A DNA stretch of 64,000 bases from Ostrinia nubilalis (lineage: Eukaryota; Arthropoda; Insecta; Lepidoptera; Crambidae): assembly GCF_963855985.1 (NCBI RefSeq), contig NC_087111.1, forward strand, positions 377,001-441,000. Direction: 5' to 3'. Each line of letters starts with the position of its first letter. Positions within the stretch are counted from its first letter, which is position 1. The notes beneath the pieces were generated by a model. The model saw only the letters and a program-made list of their open reading frames with translations. It was not told the origin of the DNA and made no database searches. Shown here one piece after another: positions 1 through 11,359 of this stretch. Both the position numbers and the translations under genes were made by a program.

Positions 1-362
1 ATATAATACACAGCAATGATTACTACTTTGTTAGACAGATCTAAACTAACAGTTAAATCTCTCAGAAACATCGATTCGTTCCAAACATTGTTTACATGCG
101 CTACTTATCAGCGACTCGATACTTCTCGATTCTCTCGATGAGTAATCACAAAGCAATAATTATGCACAACAATCGATCGACGTAAGCGATCGTTTCACAC
201 CCCAGCTCATTTCCAGGGCTGCATTGAGTGCAACTGTCTTGATATTATAGAGATTGCCGTCACAGTAAAATGATGAAGCAGTGTACTACTTTGGTCATAC
301 GAGTATTAAACTTCACTAATAGCTTAAACTGACTACCAACTTCCTTAAAGGATAGTTCGTTC

Positions 363-600
363 TTTCGTTCGTTCGTTTTAGCCGAAAGACGTCCACTGCT
401 GGACAAAGGCCTCCCCCAAGGATTTTCACAAAGACCGGTCCTGCGCCGCTCGCATCCAGGCACCTCCCGCGACCCTCACCAGATCATCGGTCCACCTAGT
501 GGGAGGCCTGCCCACGCTACGTCTTTCGGCTCGTGGTCGCCACTCAAGAACTTTCTTGCCCTAGCGGCCATGAGCTCTAAGAGCTATGTGCCCCGCCCAA
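363..600 (-). mobile_element. LINE 3'-end fragment (RTE-like family A)
   Basis: On the minus strand this segment encodes the end of a LINE reverse-transcriptase ORF and its short 3' tail, with the GTCCACTGCTGGACAAAGGC signature and a (GTTC)n tract at the + strand left edge. Related copies occur at 20500-20818, 41056-41371 and 58826-58990. It is a 5'-truncated dead insertion. The family label rests on recall of the typical C-terminal motif (WAGHIARR, RSVGRPPTRW) seen in the better copies. Confidence 0.7.
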
Positions 601-880
601 AGGATAGTGTGATTCTAAAAAACTTAATTAAAATTTCCAATCAACAGCAGCTGCAATTAAAATTTGATCAGTTGCTATTGAGGTATAAATGCTGCTACGA
701 TTTATAATTTACAATTTTTTTTACACTTTCTTGCATAAGACGGTAGACGAAGGCCACGAAATTTCAAAAATGCACATAACTTTTCTGTGTTTTTATATTT
801 TCTAGCTACACAAGACTTGCAGTTGCAGGAATAATCCCCTTAGCAAATGACCAATATTCGTAATTGAATTACGTTTAAAA

Positions 881-1450
881 AGGCATTACTATAACTTTTG
901 ACTGTGCCTTATCACCGAGAGGAATGCATACAAGTCCTTGGTCACCAGAGACGGGCGATGTAGAGCGAGGCGCACACGAGAGCATGCAGGAAAACCTTCA
1001 TTTGCATGCATCACTAAAAGTCTGCTGGTCACAAAAGACTTACAGCAGCATGATAGACTTAGTAGACGAGGATCACCCAATATTACCATTTACAATTGCA
1101 TTACTACATAGCTTTTGATTGTGCCTTGTCATCTAGAGCCTTGGTTCCCAAACTTATTTGAGACGCGCCCCCTTTCGACCCTACAAAAATTCCGCCCCCC
1201 CTCCTCCTCCAGTCAAGATTATTTAATGGTCGTATCGAGCAGTCTGGAATGCATTCTCTCAGTGGTCGTAGTTTTTTTGTACTTAAATACACAGATGGCC
1301 CGCGCCCCCCTTTAAAAGTCTTCCCCCCACTTTGAGAACCAATGGTCTAGAGGAATGCCTGCACCAAGTCCTTGGTCACCAGAGACGGGTGATGTAGAGC
1401 GAGGCGCGCACGAGAGCATGCAGGAAAACATTAATTTGCATCGCGAGATA
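881..1450. repeat. Tandem duplication of ~215 bp, second unit interrupted by a MITE
   Basis: The stretch around 883-1010 (TGTGCCTT, AGGAATGC, CCTTGGTCACCAGAGACGGG, GAGAGCATGCAGGAAAAC) recurs at 1099-1138 and 1346-1440. The second unit is split by the element at 1139-1344. No coding potential is seen. Confidence 0.75.
1139..1344. mobile_element. hAT-type MITE
   Basis: The ends are inverted (CCTTGGTTCCCAAA and TTTGAGAACCAATG). The flanking octamers atctagag (1131-1138) and gtctagag (1345-1352) match at 7 of 8 bases, fitting the 8-bp target duplication of hAT elements. No transposase is present. A related element with a perfect 8-bp duplication lies at 14140-14376. Confidence 0.7.
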
Positions 1451-1530
1451 TTGATTACTGACTGACTTTGTTGTCTATTGAGTTGAGCTAATTTGATTTA
1501 CCTACCTATGTTGTTTTGCTTGCCTATTTA

Positions 1531-1954
1531 GGGGGCGTCCATTAATTACGTGAGACAATTTTGACAATTTTTCAACCCTCCCGCCCTCCTTGGTGAGATT
1601 TGGTGGGATTTTTCCAGACCACCTCCCCCTTCCCACAATCTCACGTGAGATTTTATAAAATACATATTTTCAATGTAAAAGGATGTAACATAAAAAAAAC
1701 GTTTCTTCTAATTTACTTATTGTTTAGACGGTATACAATAAAAAAATTAAATAATTTATCATTATCATCATAAAATATATTTATTTTTTTAATATAAAAT
1801 AACCCAGTTTTCTCGCAATTTGACCCTTTTTCTTCCTGAAAAAAATTACGTGATATTTGTCGAGACCCCCTCTCTCCCCTACGTGAGATTTGGTGAGGTT
1901 TTTCTTGAACCCCTCCCCACCCCTAAATGTCTTACGTAATTAATGGACGCCCCC
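1531..1954. mobile_element. PIF/Harbinger-like MITE
   Basis: This 424-bp non-coding element has terminal inverted repeats GGGGGCGTCCATTAATTACG and CGTAATTAATGGACGCCCCC. It is flanked by TTA on both sides (1528-1530 and 1955-1957), the target preference of PIF/Harbinger transposons. The interior also has C-rich stretches in loose inverted order around CTCACGTGAGATT. Confidence 0.75.
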
Positions 1955-1989
1955 TTACCTATGGGTTATAGCTGAAGTTCAGTTTATCT

Positions 1990-2290
1990 TCTTAATCGGG
2001 CACTCTTGTCAGATTGGGGTAATTTCATCTGCGAGGGTAGTTCTTCTGGCGATGTGCTTCCATTTCTGACGGTTAGAGGCGTCGCGAGTACACTGGACCA
2101 TGGTGGACTCAGTGGCCTTTGTGATGGCGTCTATCCAGCGGGTTGGCGATCGACCGCGTGCTCTCTTGCCTTCAACCTGGCTCTGAACCACCAGTCTCTC
2201 CATCGAGTTCTCATTTCTAGAGTAGACGTGACCAAAGAACTTCAGTATTTGTAGTTGCACAGTTGCCGATAGTCTGTTTTTAATACGAAG
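1990..2290 (-). mobile_element. LINE reverse-transcriptase C-terminus fragment (family B)
   Basis: The minus strand reads an 83-residue frame (2009-2260) with GHVYSRNENSMERLVVQ, RARGRSPTRWIDAI and QKWKHIARR. This is the characteristic end of a LINE ORF2 (RTE/jockey-type elements of insects). The 5' part is absent, so it is a truncated copy. The following 2291-2822 is AT-rich with no recognisable feature. Confidence 0.75.
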
Positions 2291-2822
2291 TTCAGTTCAG
2301 GTGTTCAGTTTATATTGATTTGCAATGTGGAGAGCCTATCGTTTGGTAATCGAGTAGATACATCTATTGGAAATAGTACCATTTCAACAACTTAATAGTT
2401 TAAAAAAAAAATGGCTGAATTAAGACATGTAGTGATTGATTTCATAGATCGTCCGCACGATTAAAATATTAATGCTGGGGTAATTAAACTGAAATAATTT
2501 AATAAATTAACAATAAATTGCTAAAAATAAACCACTAGACGAAAATATGCAATAAATTACATGAGAAACTCGTGACTGATAATATTTTTTTCTTGACATT
2601 TAGAAGAATTTTATAAATAAATGTGACATGAGTGAGTAATACTATAAATTGGGTTTAAATTATGTATATCTCGACATGTTAATGCTAAATAACGTAGTTA
2701 TGAAATTATCTCCAACTAACGTGGTCTTCTTTCACTTCTGTATAAGAATGTATAATTTTAATGTGTAGTTTTCATTCGCCAGTATTTTTTTAGTAGCTTT
2801 GTAATCAATACATTTTCAGTCA

Positions 2823-3006
2823 ATGAGGGTTTTCGCGTATGAAAAGTCCGCCAGATGGCAATACGTGGACGCGAGGTCCAAATGCTGCATGATTGGTTAT
2901 TTTGACATGACATTGACAGATATGTCAAAATCCACCAATCACGCAGCAGTCAGACCCCACATCCACGTCCCGTCATCTAGCGGATCTTTCATATGCGAAA
3001 ACTCAT
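2823..3006. mobile_element. Long-hairpin MITE, family ATGAGGGTTTTCGCG (copy 1)
   Basis: The element is almost entirely one inverted repeat: the left arm starts ATGAGGGTTTTCGCG and the right arm ends CGAAAACTCAT, meeting near the TTTTGACATGACATTGACAG centre. A better preserved copy lies at 61329-61515. The open frame across it is a by-product of the palindrome. Confidence 0.8.
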
Positions 3007-3286
3007 TGGGTTCGCCGCTTGATGACATCATGGTTCATACACAATCTATGGTGGAGTCGAATTTGACAGCTCTTAAAAAGTACGTCAATTGACTAGTTTG
3101 TCCCCTACCCTTTTGCATCTCGGCATGTCCTTTAAGCGCATTTTCTATGCACCTTGAAGTGGGTTGCGCAGAACAAACATGCGTGCGCGCATATGCGGTA
3201 GAAAACGCCGCCACATGATCTGCTCGCCGGCATCCGACACCATTGTTCCACTTACCACTGGGTTATTATGACCATGTTGTATGCAT

Positions 3287-3716
3287 ACAGGGTGTCTTTC
3301 ATCTTAAACGACTTCAATGTCAGAACAGAGAAGCTCTTGGTTTGCATTTTGGAGTCTTGGAAAGTGATCAGGCCGAAAGGGGGAGCGAGCTTACAACTTA
3401 ATTACTTATTTCTTCTCTTCTTTTGAAAATCATGAAGCTACAGTGATTTATTGGGCTGATATTTAAAGCTTAGCTGTCTATTTAAATTCCAGTAAAATGA
3501 AATTGTTTTCATTTATTTTTTATAAGTAGGCTCTTAAAGAGCACATTTATACGTCCCACACGTGAGTTTCGTTTGCTAATTTTACCTTTATCTAAGTAGA
3601 TCATGATGTGTTTAGCTAATAGTTTAGAATAAACTTGATATGTTTAAAAGAAAGTGCTTTAATTAATATTTATTAATCGCTCCAAATACCTTAGTCATGC
3701 GAAATGAACACCCTGT
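3287..3716. repeat. Possible MITE with ACAGGGTGT termini
   Basis: ACAGGGTGTCTTTCA at the left is mirrored by TGAACACCCTGT at the right, 430 bp apart. The interior is AT-rich and non-coding. Target duplication is not clear, so this is tentative. Confidence 0.4.
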
Positions 3717-3822
3717 ATTAAAAGTAGACCATTTGATCCTTCCTTCCAATCGAATGCAACAACTTTCTTTTCAAGATTGTCATATAATTTCAAAGCACAA
3801 AGCAAAACTGAAACGTGACAGG

Positions 3823-3946
3823 CCTAGGTAGGATGCGCGCCGCGATAAGGTTTTATCGCGTCTTTTTTCGATATTACGCGATAAACTCATACGTTTGTCG
3901 TCTAAATTCGTCGATAAGATTTTATCACGGCGCGCGTCCTAGCCCG
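3823..3946. mobile_element. Short hairpin MITE with GC-rich arms (copy 1)
   Basis: The arm CTAGGTAGGATGCGCGCCGC with GATAAGGTTTTATCG is mirrored by CGATAAGATTTTATC and GGCGCGCGTCCTAGCCC. A degraded relative lies at 21573-21646. Confidence 0.6.
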
Positions 3947-6238
3947 GCTGTGGTGGTTATTTGGATCCTGTTAGGGATAAGTGTAAAAACGAAACACTAT
4001 GTCAAAAGTATTATACCTACCATTTATAATTAAGTAAATACGAGTAGGGGAGCTATATCGAAAAGAGGAATATTATTAATTTATTTTCTTTAAATGGAAA
4101 AGTGTTTCAAAGAGTCCGATAATAAATCATACATCCACAGTTGTAACAATTTTCAATCAATTTCTGATTAATTTAAAACACAATCTACGGCTACATAAAG
4201 TTAAAATTGGATCGATTGATACTAATATTAATCTCGCTAGAGGGCGCGTTTGTTATTACCCCGATTGAATGCCATTGACATGGTTGCAAGTTGTCGTGCA
4301 AGTGTGAATTCCTGGCGCGTTTTATCGCTAACGATCCTGAGTGAAAACTGCGAAGGCCGCTCTGACGTCCTATAAATATCAACTTAATGACATGTTGCTA
4401 TAGTGCAGGAAGGCTGTGGTAGACTCATCACAAAGCACTGCAGCGGCGCGGCGCTTTAAAATATTAAAAATCTTAATCAACAGTTGTCAACATTTCAGAC
4501 GGTTAATTGTACAATTGTACATACATTAATTATTGAAATAAACTGTGATTGAAGCTATATAATAATCAATAATTTGCTAATATTATAAAGCTGAAGACTT
4601 GTGTTGGATAGCCCATTTATCGAGGAAGGCTTTAGGCGATTTTACATCACCCTACAGCCAATAGTGGCGGAGCAGTAAAGAAAAGTGTTGCGAAAACGGG
4701 AAATATTATTCAAACTATTTTTACGCGTACGAAGTCGCGGTGCTCAGTTATTTAAGAAAAGTTTTTTATAACTATAAAATAATACTTTATGTGACTCATT
4801 TCTGCTTAGCTGAAATAAATTGGCATTTAGTTTGCCTCCTGTTTTATAGGCAATTAAGTTATATGTATAGACGCTCCCATGGTATCTTACGGCATTTTAT
4901 GTGTTTTTTAAATAGAGTAAGAAATATAGCAGCCATGTTTATTCATCTTAGAAAGATTTACGATCAGAAAACATGATAATAATATAAGGAAACCTACTTC
5001 CTTCCCATATTCTATGAAACCACTATGATTATACTGAACTAATGCAAAACAGCTTTTATCGCGCTAAAATTAAAAGCTATCTATGTGCATGATTAAATTT
5101 GTCGATTTTAATGAATTATGATCTTTATTGGAAACTAGCGGCCAGCCCCGGCTTTGCATTAGTAGATAAAAGTATTTAACAACGAATTTTAAAATTATAA
5201 ATAGTTTTTTTATGATTAACATGGCAGGTTTGACCGCAATCGCACCTGGTGTTAAGTGAGATGCAGTCTAGGATGGTACATACATATATTATCTGCCCTG
5301 TAAGTGTCTATTCACTCTCGCCTTGAAAAGGCCTTGAAATTGTCTATGTTTCCAGAAAATAATTAGAATTATGATGGTGAAAGGATTTGCCAATTCGTTC
5401 CAGTAGTTTTGGAGCCTATTCAATACAAACATACAAAAATACTCATCTTTTCTCTTTATAATATTAGTTAGTTTGATGACATAAAATTTTAACGAGCGAT
5501 TCCCAATCTTATCGCGTTTAATACGCGGACTGGTATGAATATTATAAAGCATATGTGGCCAGGCGATTAAGTTTCTTATTGGTATGATTATAAGGTTACG
5601 GGGTTCAAAGAAAGCGCGTGAGGGATGAACAGGTTTGCGGCACTTTCTCGCATGATTTACGTGCGCGCGCGCCTACGGGTCAGGTGGTGTATTTATGAGA
5701 AACCTGTGGTTTTTGATTTTATGCTGTCAGCTTAATGATGATGACTTTGTTTTTGGTATAACAATGTTATTTTTACATTGGGGGAGGCCTATGTTCAGCA
5801 ATGGGCGTCCTATGGCTGAGATGATGATGATGAAGATTATGTTATTTTATGAGGCAATTGTAACAGTCAAGGAGTCCAAACCAAGGAATAGATATATGTC
5901 AATTTGCTAATATGCAGTTAAGTCCTGTTAAGTTTGTCATACAAATGACATATACCACAAGCTCTACCATGCTACTTTTGTACCGTACTTAATAGGCACA
6001 TATTTTTATTTTATTTTATATTTATTTATTCAGGAAACCACAGTTCTCTATAATATTACAAACAGGGATTCTTATAATATAATTCTTACAGCCGAAAACA
6101 CCTACATTACGTTTTTAATTAAATTATAAGTAAGTAGCTATGTTTTGAATGCGATATGTTGTAGGACATCGATTTAAGCATCGACCTATAAAGAACAGAG
6201 TAATTTGGATTTTTGCATTTCTAATGCTAAAGAAGAAT
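3947..6238. other. Gene-free AT-rich DNA with small repeat remnants
   Basis: No gene is supported here. Recognisable scraps are a reversed Helitron end near 5138-5165 (ACTAGCGGCCAGCC), a dispersed repeat at about 5215-5345 (antisense to the family at 27998 and 28662), and a LINE 3' scrap at about 5775-5835 (GGGGGAGGCCTATGTTCAGC). The short open frames in this stretch lack splice context and family resemblance. Confidence 0.5.
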
Positions 6239-6295
6239 AACCTGCTATGGACGTACCCAGTTATAGCTCATAACTGGGTACGTCCATAGCAGGTT
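6239..6295. repeat. Perfect 26-bp hairpin with 5-nt loop
   Basis: AACCTGCTATGGACGTACCC plus AGTTAT is followed by the loop AGCTC and the exact reverse complement. The stem has no mismatches. It lies in non-coding AT-rich DNA; function unknown. Confidence 0.9.
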
Positions 6296-6764
6296 CACCA
6301 ATATCTCCATAGATCAGTCGGTGAGAGTAGTTACCCAGACGCAAATGGTTCAAGTTCCAAGGCATTTTTCAAGAGAAAATCTTGTACTCTCACAGTCACT
6401 GTAGAGCCCGTCACATAAATAAAAATAAAAGTAAAATATCCAAAAGTGCATCATCACTGCATTACCTAACACTTCCCAAGGCGTGGTTCAGAGGTCGCTC
6501 GCGTGTCGAGTGTTAACAAACGACGATCATAATAACATGGCTGACGATCTGTTACGTGAACGTTACTTAAAAGCTATTGTTGAGTGATGATGATGTAGCT
6601 TTGGGTGTTTATTTTATGTATGTAACGTATGCGTCTCAACATGGTGTACTGGTTGTTTACTGCTTCGGGTCCTATGTAGGCCAGAGCTGTTAAAAATATT
6701 TAGCCGACTTGAGAACCTCATACTTTTTGAAGTCGGTTAAAAATCAGCGTAATAAACTCATTCA

Positions 6765-7510
6765 CTTCTTCTTCTTCTTATCGTGTCGACAACAAACCTA
6801 TACAGTGTCAGCCCAAAACTCCGCCACAAGATTGGCGTTGTCAGCAGCATTAATTAAATCCTGCTGGGTGTAATTGTTCGGGCACTCAGGGCACGACATC
6901 ATGTGCTTCATCAACTGGGGATTCTCATTCTCTCATTCACTGATTTTACTTTATTATAAGTGTTTGTAAAAGCTCACCAGAGTATTCGCCAGTGTTAATA
7001 AGTGGCGAGCATTAATCTTCTTCTTTTCGTGTCGACAACAAACCTATACAGTGTCAGCCCAAAACTCCGCCACAAGATTGGCGTTGTCAGCAGCATTAAT
7101 TAAATCCTGCTGGGTGTAATTGCTCGGGCACTCAGGGCACGACATCATGTGCTTCATCAACTGGGGATTCTCATTCTCTCATTCACTGATTTTACTTTAT
7201 TATAAGTGTTTGTAAAAGCTCACCAGAGTATTCGCCAGTGTTAATAAGTGGCGAGCATTAATCTTCTTCTTTTCGTGTCGACAACAAACCTATACAGTGT
7301 CAGCCCAAAACTCCGCCACAAGATTGGCGTTGTCAGCAGCATTAATTAAATCCTGCTGCGTGTAATTGCTCGGGCACTCAGGGCACGACATCATGTGCTT
7401 CATCGACTGGGGATTCTCATTCTCTCATTCACTGATGTTACTTTATTATAAGTCTGTTTGTAAAAGCTCACCAGACTATTCGCTAGTCTAGTATTAATTA
7501 GTGGCGAGGA
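6765..7510 (-). repeat. Three tandem copies of a 246-bp repeat
   Basis: TCGTGTCGACAACAAACCTA recurs at 6781, 7027 and 7273, a constant 246-bp step. Units 1 and 2 are nearly identical and unit 3 diverges at its end. Read on the minus strand each unit contains a frame with MKHMMSCPECPNNYTQQD and LINAADNANLVAEFWADT. I recall this as a piece commonly found in lepidopteran LINE-derived ORFs, but the family name is uncertain. Confidence 0.85.
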
Positions 7511-7625
7511 TTAATTTTATATTGACGTAGGCATTAAGAATAAATAACGCATTTCAAAATGCTTATTTTCATAAGAAGCACAGTTTTTGATTAATTACAA
7601 ACACGTGACATAAAAGTAATTATCA

Positions 7626-7825
7626 TCTATAAAATTGAAAGGTCACTGATTTACTGACTCACTCATCACGAAATCTCAGAAACTACAAGTGCTTGGAGTC
7701 TCAAATTTTGCATGGGGGTCCTTTTAGAATGTAGGTTCTCACTAAGAACGGATTTTACGAAACCCTTAGGGGTGCCTAAGGGGATAAAACGGGATCCACG
7801 CGTACGAAGTCACGGGCTGTCTATA
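7626..7825 (+). mobile_element. Helitron-like fragment
   Basis: It starts TCTATAAAATTGAAAGG and ends near GGATCCACGCGTACGAAGTCACGGGC, the subterminal sequence of the Helitron family that is intact at 33861-34234. The terminal CTAG is not present, so it is a damaged copy. Confidence 0.5.
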
Positions 7826-8194
7826 GTAGTATATCTATAGTATTCTATGAGACAGATAAATCCATTTGCAAATGATTTATCGTGAGATGATCTTCGAGAA
7901 TGCACATCACCACGAGAAAGTGGAATGCATAAGAACAATCTTAATCTATTCGCTCGTAATCGATTAGATCGCAGCGAATATTCAACATACTAATCGATTC
8001 CGAAAGTAGTAATGACAATATCGTCTACACTCTGCGTGGTATCAGTTTGAAAGTTGGATTCTCGAGACATCCGTGACTATTTTTGACGCATTCGGATTCT
8101 ATTGCATATACGAAATTGCACAAAGTATACAAATGCGTTTATAATTATACCAAAGATGGACAACACTGAAAAATCCCACATTATGACATTTACA

Positions 8195-8285
8195 GGAGGG
8201 CGCTACTAATAAATACTGGGTTATAAGTTTAGATTTTTGCCACCTGACGTTTCAGAATCGTTCGACTTTAACAAGTGTGCTCTTT
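8195..8285 (+). repeat. Dispersed repeat, pair with 33045-33135
   Basis: ACAGGAGGGCGCTACTA, GGGTTAT and CATTTCAGAATCGTT-like blocks are shared with 33045-33135. Class unknown. The flanking 7830-8190 and 8290-8900 show no gene. Confidence 0.5.
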
Positions 8286-8904
8286 CATGTTCCCAACAAT
8301 CCTAACATTTGGTGTAATGAAAAAACAACAACATTCTGAGCGTAATGCTTTAGTAAGAAGACTTTAAAACTTTCTTGCTTAAAAGTACATTTTGTATGTG
8401 AATTATTCCGGTGATGGGAGTACCTTTTAAGAGATCACTGAGTTTTATAGATTTTCCATTCATAAGGAAGCGACTTACAGTTAATTAATGAAACAAACCT
8501 TCGTATTCATAATTTCCGAAATTAATATCCGAGGATCAAGCTCAGTAGCGTATAAAATGAAAAACTCTAAACCACTTGGACACTCAACGACGTCGACTCA
8601 TAAATGTCTAACTACCGTAGTTGGTTGCTAATAAATTCACCATCCATATTTCATGCTTAGCATGTGTACAACGAGAATAATCTTCGCATTAATCTCGAGA
8701 TGATCGCGAGTGCCGGGGAAAGCGCGTGTAACCGGCCATTGCTAATATCAATCTACCTGCATCGTTAATTAAATCAGATACGCAAATCTGTGTTTTTTTA
8801 CTATGTCCGACGTTGAAATGTACAATTAAGTGAATAATGGATATGAAGCTTAATCATTTTTTAAGCCGAAAATAAACTTGTTGCTACTTTATGAGCTATT
8901 TCTA

Positions 8905-9024
8905 AGGCTGAGTTGTACCACCTAACTTTAACGGTAACTATGACATTAACCGGTGCTTTTTGTATGGAGTTTGACAGATATTTGACGTTTGTCAAAGTTA
9001 AAGTAAGATGGTGCAACCCGCCCT
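8905..9024. mobile_element. MITE family AGGCTGAGTTGCACC (copy 1)
   Basis: The termini AGGCTGAGTTGTACCACC and GGTGCAACCCGCCCT are inverted, and TTTGACGTTTGTCAAAGTTAAAG lies at the right side. Two further copies are at 23719-23837 and 52146-52271, so this is a dispersed non-autonomous element. Confidence 0.8.
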
Positions 9025-9811
9025 AAATGTTTCTACTTTATGTGTTTGAATATTCATAACTTTTAGTGGCGTGTGCGCGAGTTATCTCGGATCTCGAATA
9101 AAAAAGATGTTTGCTAATTAATTAATATGAATAGAGCACGAACTAATAACTCTAACAAAAGTTAGCATACTGGACATTATATTTAGGTTATTTTGGAAAC
9201 AAATGAAAGTGAATTATAGTTTATTAAGACAGAGGAAAGTAAATAATATGCATGCTATCGATGGTCTACCTACTGCTCAAAAACTGTGTTTCTGTTACCC
9301 ATTTTATGAATTGATGATTGATGAAATGATTATGAACTCACGAGGTTCTGGGTTAATGCCCCGGTGGTGCACACAAATAAAGTAAAATTCAAGTTTTCAT
9401 GTTCACAATCGGTAATACCTATGAAACGTTGATGTCGTAGCTATTAACCTGTCACAATAAAATGCTTTAGCCCTGACTTGACTTCTTAAAATTGCTTTCA
9501 TGAACGAGCAAAGGCGTTCACCCGCACTGCCTCAGTTACCGTCATCGATTTCTCTCACGCGAGTCATTTGTTTTTAACTCCACTCCAAGTGGCCAGTGCT
9601 AATGCCATAAATTATACAGATTATAAAATAATTACTGTATGCATTGCGTTTGACAGTTTGTGAAGACGTCACGGAGAGCTGTGAGGGAATAGCGTGCAAG
9701 CGAATGAACGAAAACGAATGGGACGATGATATTTGTGAAGACAGTAAAAGTGATTATAAATTAATAGTTGAAGTAACTTTTAACTGTTGAAACAGAAAAA
9801 GCAAACGTAAA

Positions 9812-9898
9812 GAAGTGACCCCTATGGTAGCACATAACAGGCATTTTGTTTTCATAGGGATCACTTAAAAATTAAGGATTGATGGTGAAAACGGGCAT
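9812..9898. mobile_element. MITE family ATGCCCGTTTTCACC (copy 1, left arm truncated)
   Basis: It contains AAGTGACCCCTATGG, the loop, then CACTTAAAAATTAAGGATTG and ends GGTGAAAACGGGCAT. The first ~35 bases of the left arm are missing relative to the other four copies (16839, 28291, 51399, 58645). Confidence 0.8.
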
Positions 9899-10383
9899 TA
9901 GTCCAATCACTAGACTACGGATCGCATAACTATAATTTTTCGGCTATTAGCTGAAAAAAGCCAGCTGAATTCTGCCAGAAAAACTTCAAACCAAATATCC
10001 ATTACTTACAATTGCATCTATTACGAATCTGACAAAAACTGTTACAAAAACTGTAGCATTTTGGAAACGGAATTTCTTATTTTAATATAGACATAGATAA
10101 CTAATATCTGCTATTGCCCAAATGAGTGAAAGGTCCACAAAAACATTGGATGTAACAGATCCGCGGCCAAATTGCAGGGCGTCGCTAGAACACCTCCAAA
10201 TTACGCTTAATGGAGATTGCATGCGGTCAGCGGTCATTCAGTTTGGTATTTGGGCGTCCTGTTGAGTCATAATCTAACATCATTCAATGTATCGTCATTT
10301 GGTAGCCGCCCCGTTTACTTCGATACACGTGTACACTCAGAAGAATAGATCCAAGTTCGTTCGTATCAACTAAATGACGTGCA

Positions 10384-10580
10384 AATTCAAATAAGTTTAT
10401 TCAGTACATAGGCCCTTTGTAGGGCACTTACACAGATACACACGTCCCAAATATAGCTTGCCCTACCACCACTTCGGGACAACATATGGGCTGGTGCTGA
10501 GAAGAAGTGGCGGAAGAAACTCAGTCCACTGCTGGACAAAGGCCTCCCAAGTATTTCCACAATGACCGGTCCATGCCTGC
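10384..10580 (-). mobile_element. LINE 3'-tail fragments (two families abutting)
   Basis: The minus strand reads AGCACCAGCCCATATGTTGT, then GGTGGTAGGGCAAGC, ending in a T/A-rich tail. This is the same family as 53399-53535 and related to 62411-62612. At 10527-10580 it abuts a scrap of LINE family A (TCCACTGCTGGACAAAGGCC). Confidence 0.65.
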
Positions 10581-10843
10581 ATGATTAACTTAAACATAGA
10601 CTGTGCTTGCGTCTGATCGAGTTTTTATGCGTCTCGTTTCAGAATACGACCTTCGAGAGCTAGGGTTCGAGTCTCACGTGGTAAATAAAGTAACAAAAGG
10701 TTTGTTTGTGTTGGTTTTCACTTGAACCCATCAATTTTAGCCCTCTCGTAGCATAGTGGCTGCAAATATCTAATGTGATGAGCACGGTCATTCATAGCAG
10801 ATTTTTTGAACGTTTGTATTTACGTCTCAGTAAGCAAGCTACA

Positions 10844-11035
10844 TCATCATCATCATCATTTCAGTCACAGGACGTCCACTGCTGAACATAGGCCTGAATG
10901 ACTTCCACATCGAACGGTTGGTAGCGGCATACATCCAGCGCCTTCCTGCAATCGCGCGGATTAGCAAGCTGAAGTGCCAATGGGCAGGGCACGTAGTACG
11001 CAGAACTGACGGCCGATGGGGCAGCAAGCAAGCTA
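10844..11035. mobile_element. LINE family A remnant
   Basis: (CATCAT)n, then GGACGTCCACTGCTGAACAT and a + strand frame with RISKLKCQWAGHVVRRTDGRWG, the degraded C-terminal signature of LINE family A. Two 3' pieces in opposite orientation appear joined. Confidence 0.6.
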
Positions 11036-11359
11036 CGCTTAGATGTTATAGGAACAGTTTATCAAGCAAATGTCAATGTTTCATAACCTCCGTGAGTTTG
11101 CAAATGTACCTTTCGATAATGATGAATAATGACATAACTGGAAACTACGTTCTCTAAAGAACTTTTTCAATATTGACAAAACACATCTTCGCACTTGCGT
11201 CCGCTTCCTGCATTACATGCCACTAAATACTTACATAATGTGCACTAACACATAATATATTACGTGGTATGAACACGACAACATAAGTGTTGTGTACACA
11301 CCTCAAATTTAATTTAATTTGCCCTAATAGGTGGTATTAAAGAATTTGAACTGTAGCTA

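Noticed and set aside
2823..3092. 89-residue open frame
   Set aside because: It runs through both arms of a hairpin MITE; the frame is a by-product of the palindrome.
6765..7510. CRISPR-like regular repeat
   Set aside because: The units are 246-bp head-to-tail copies without unique spacers, and the surroundings are eukaryotic.
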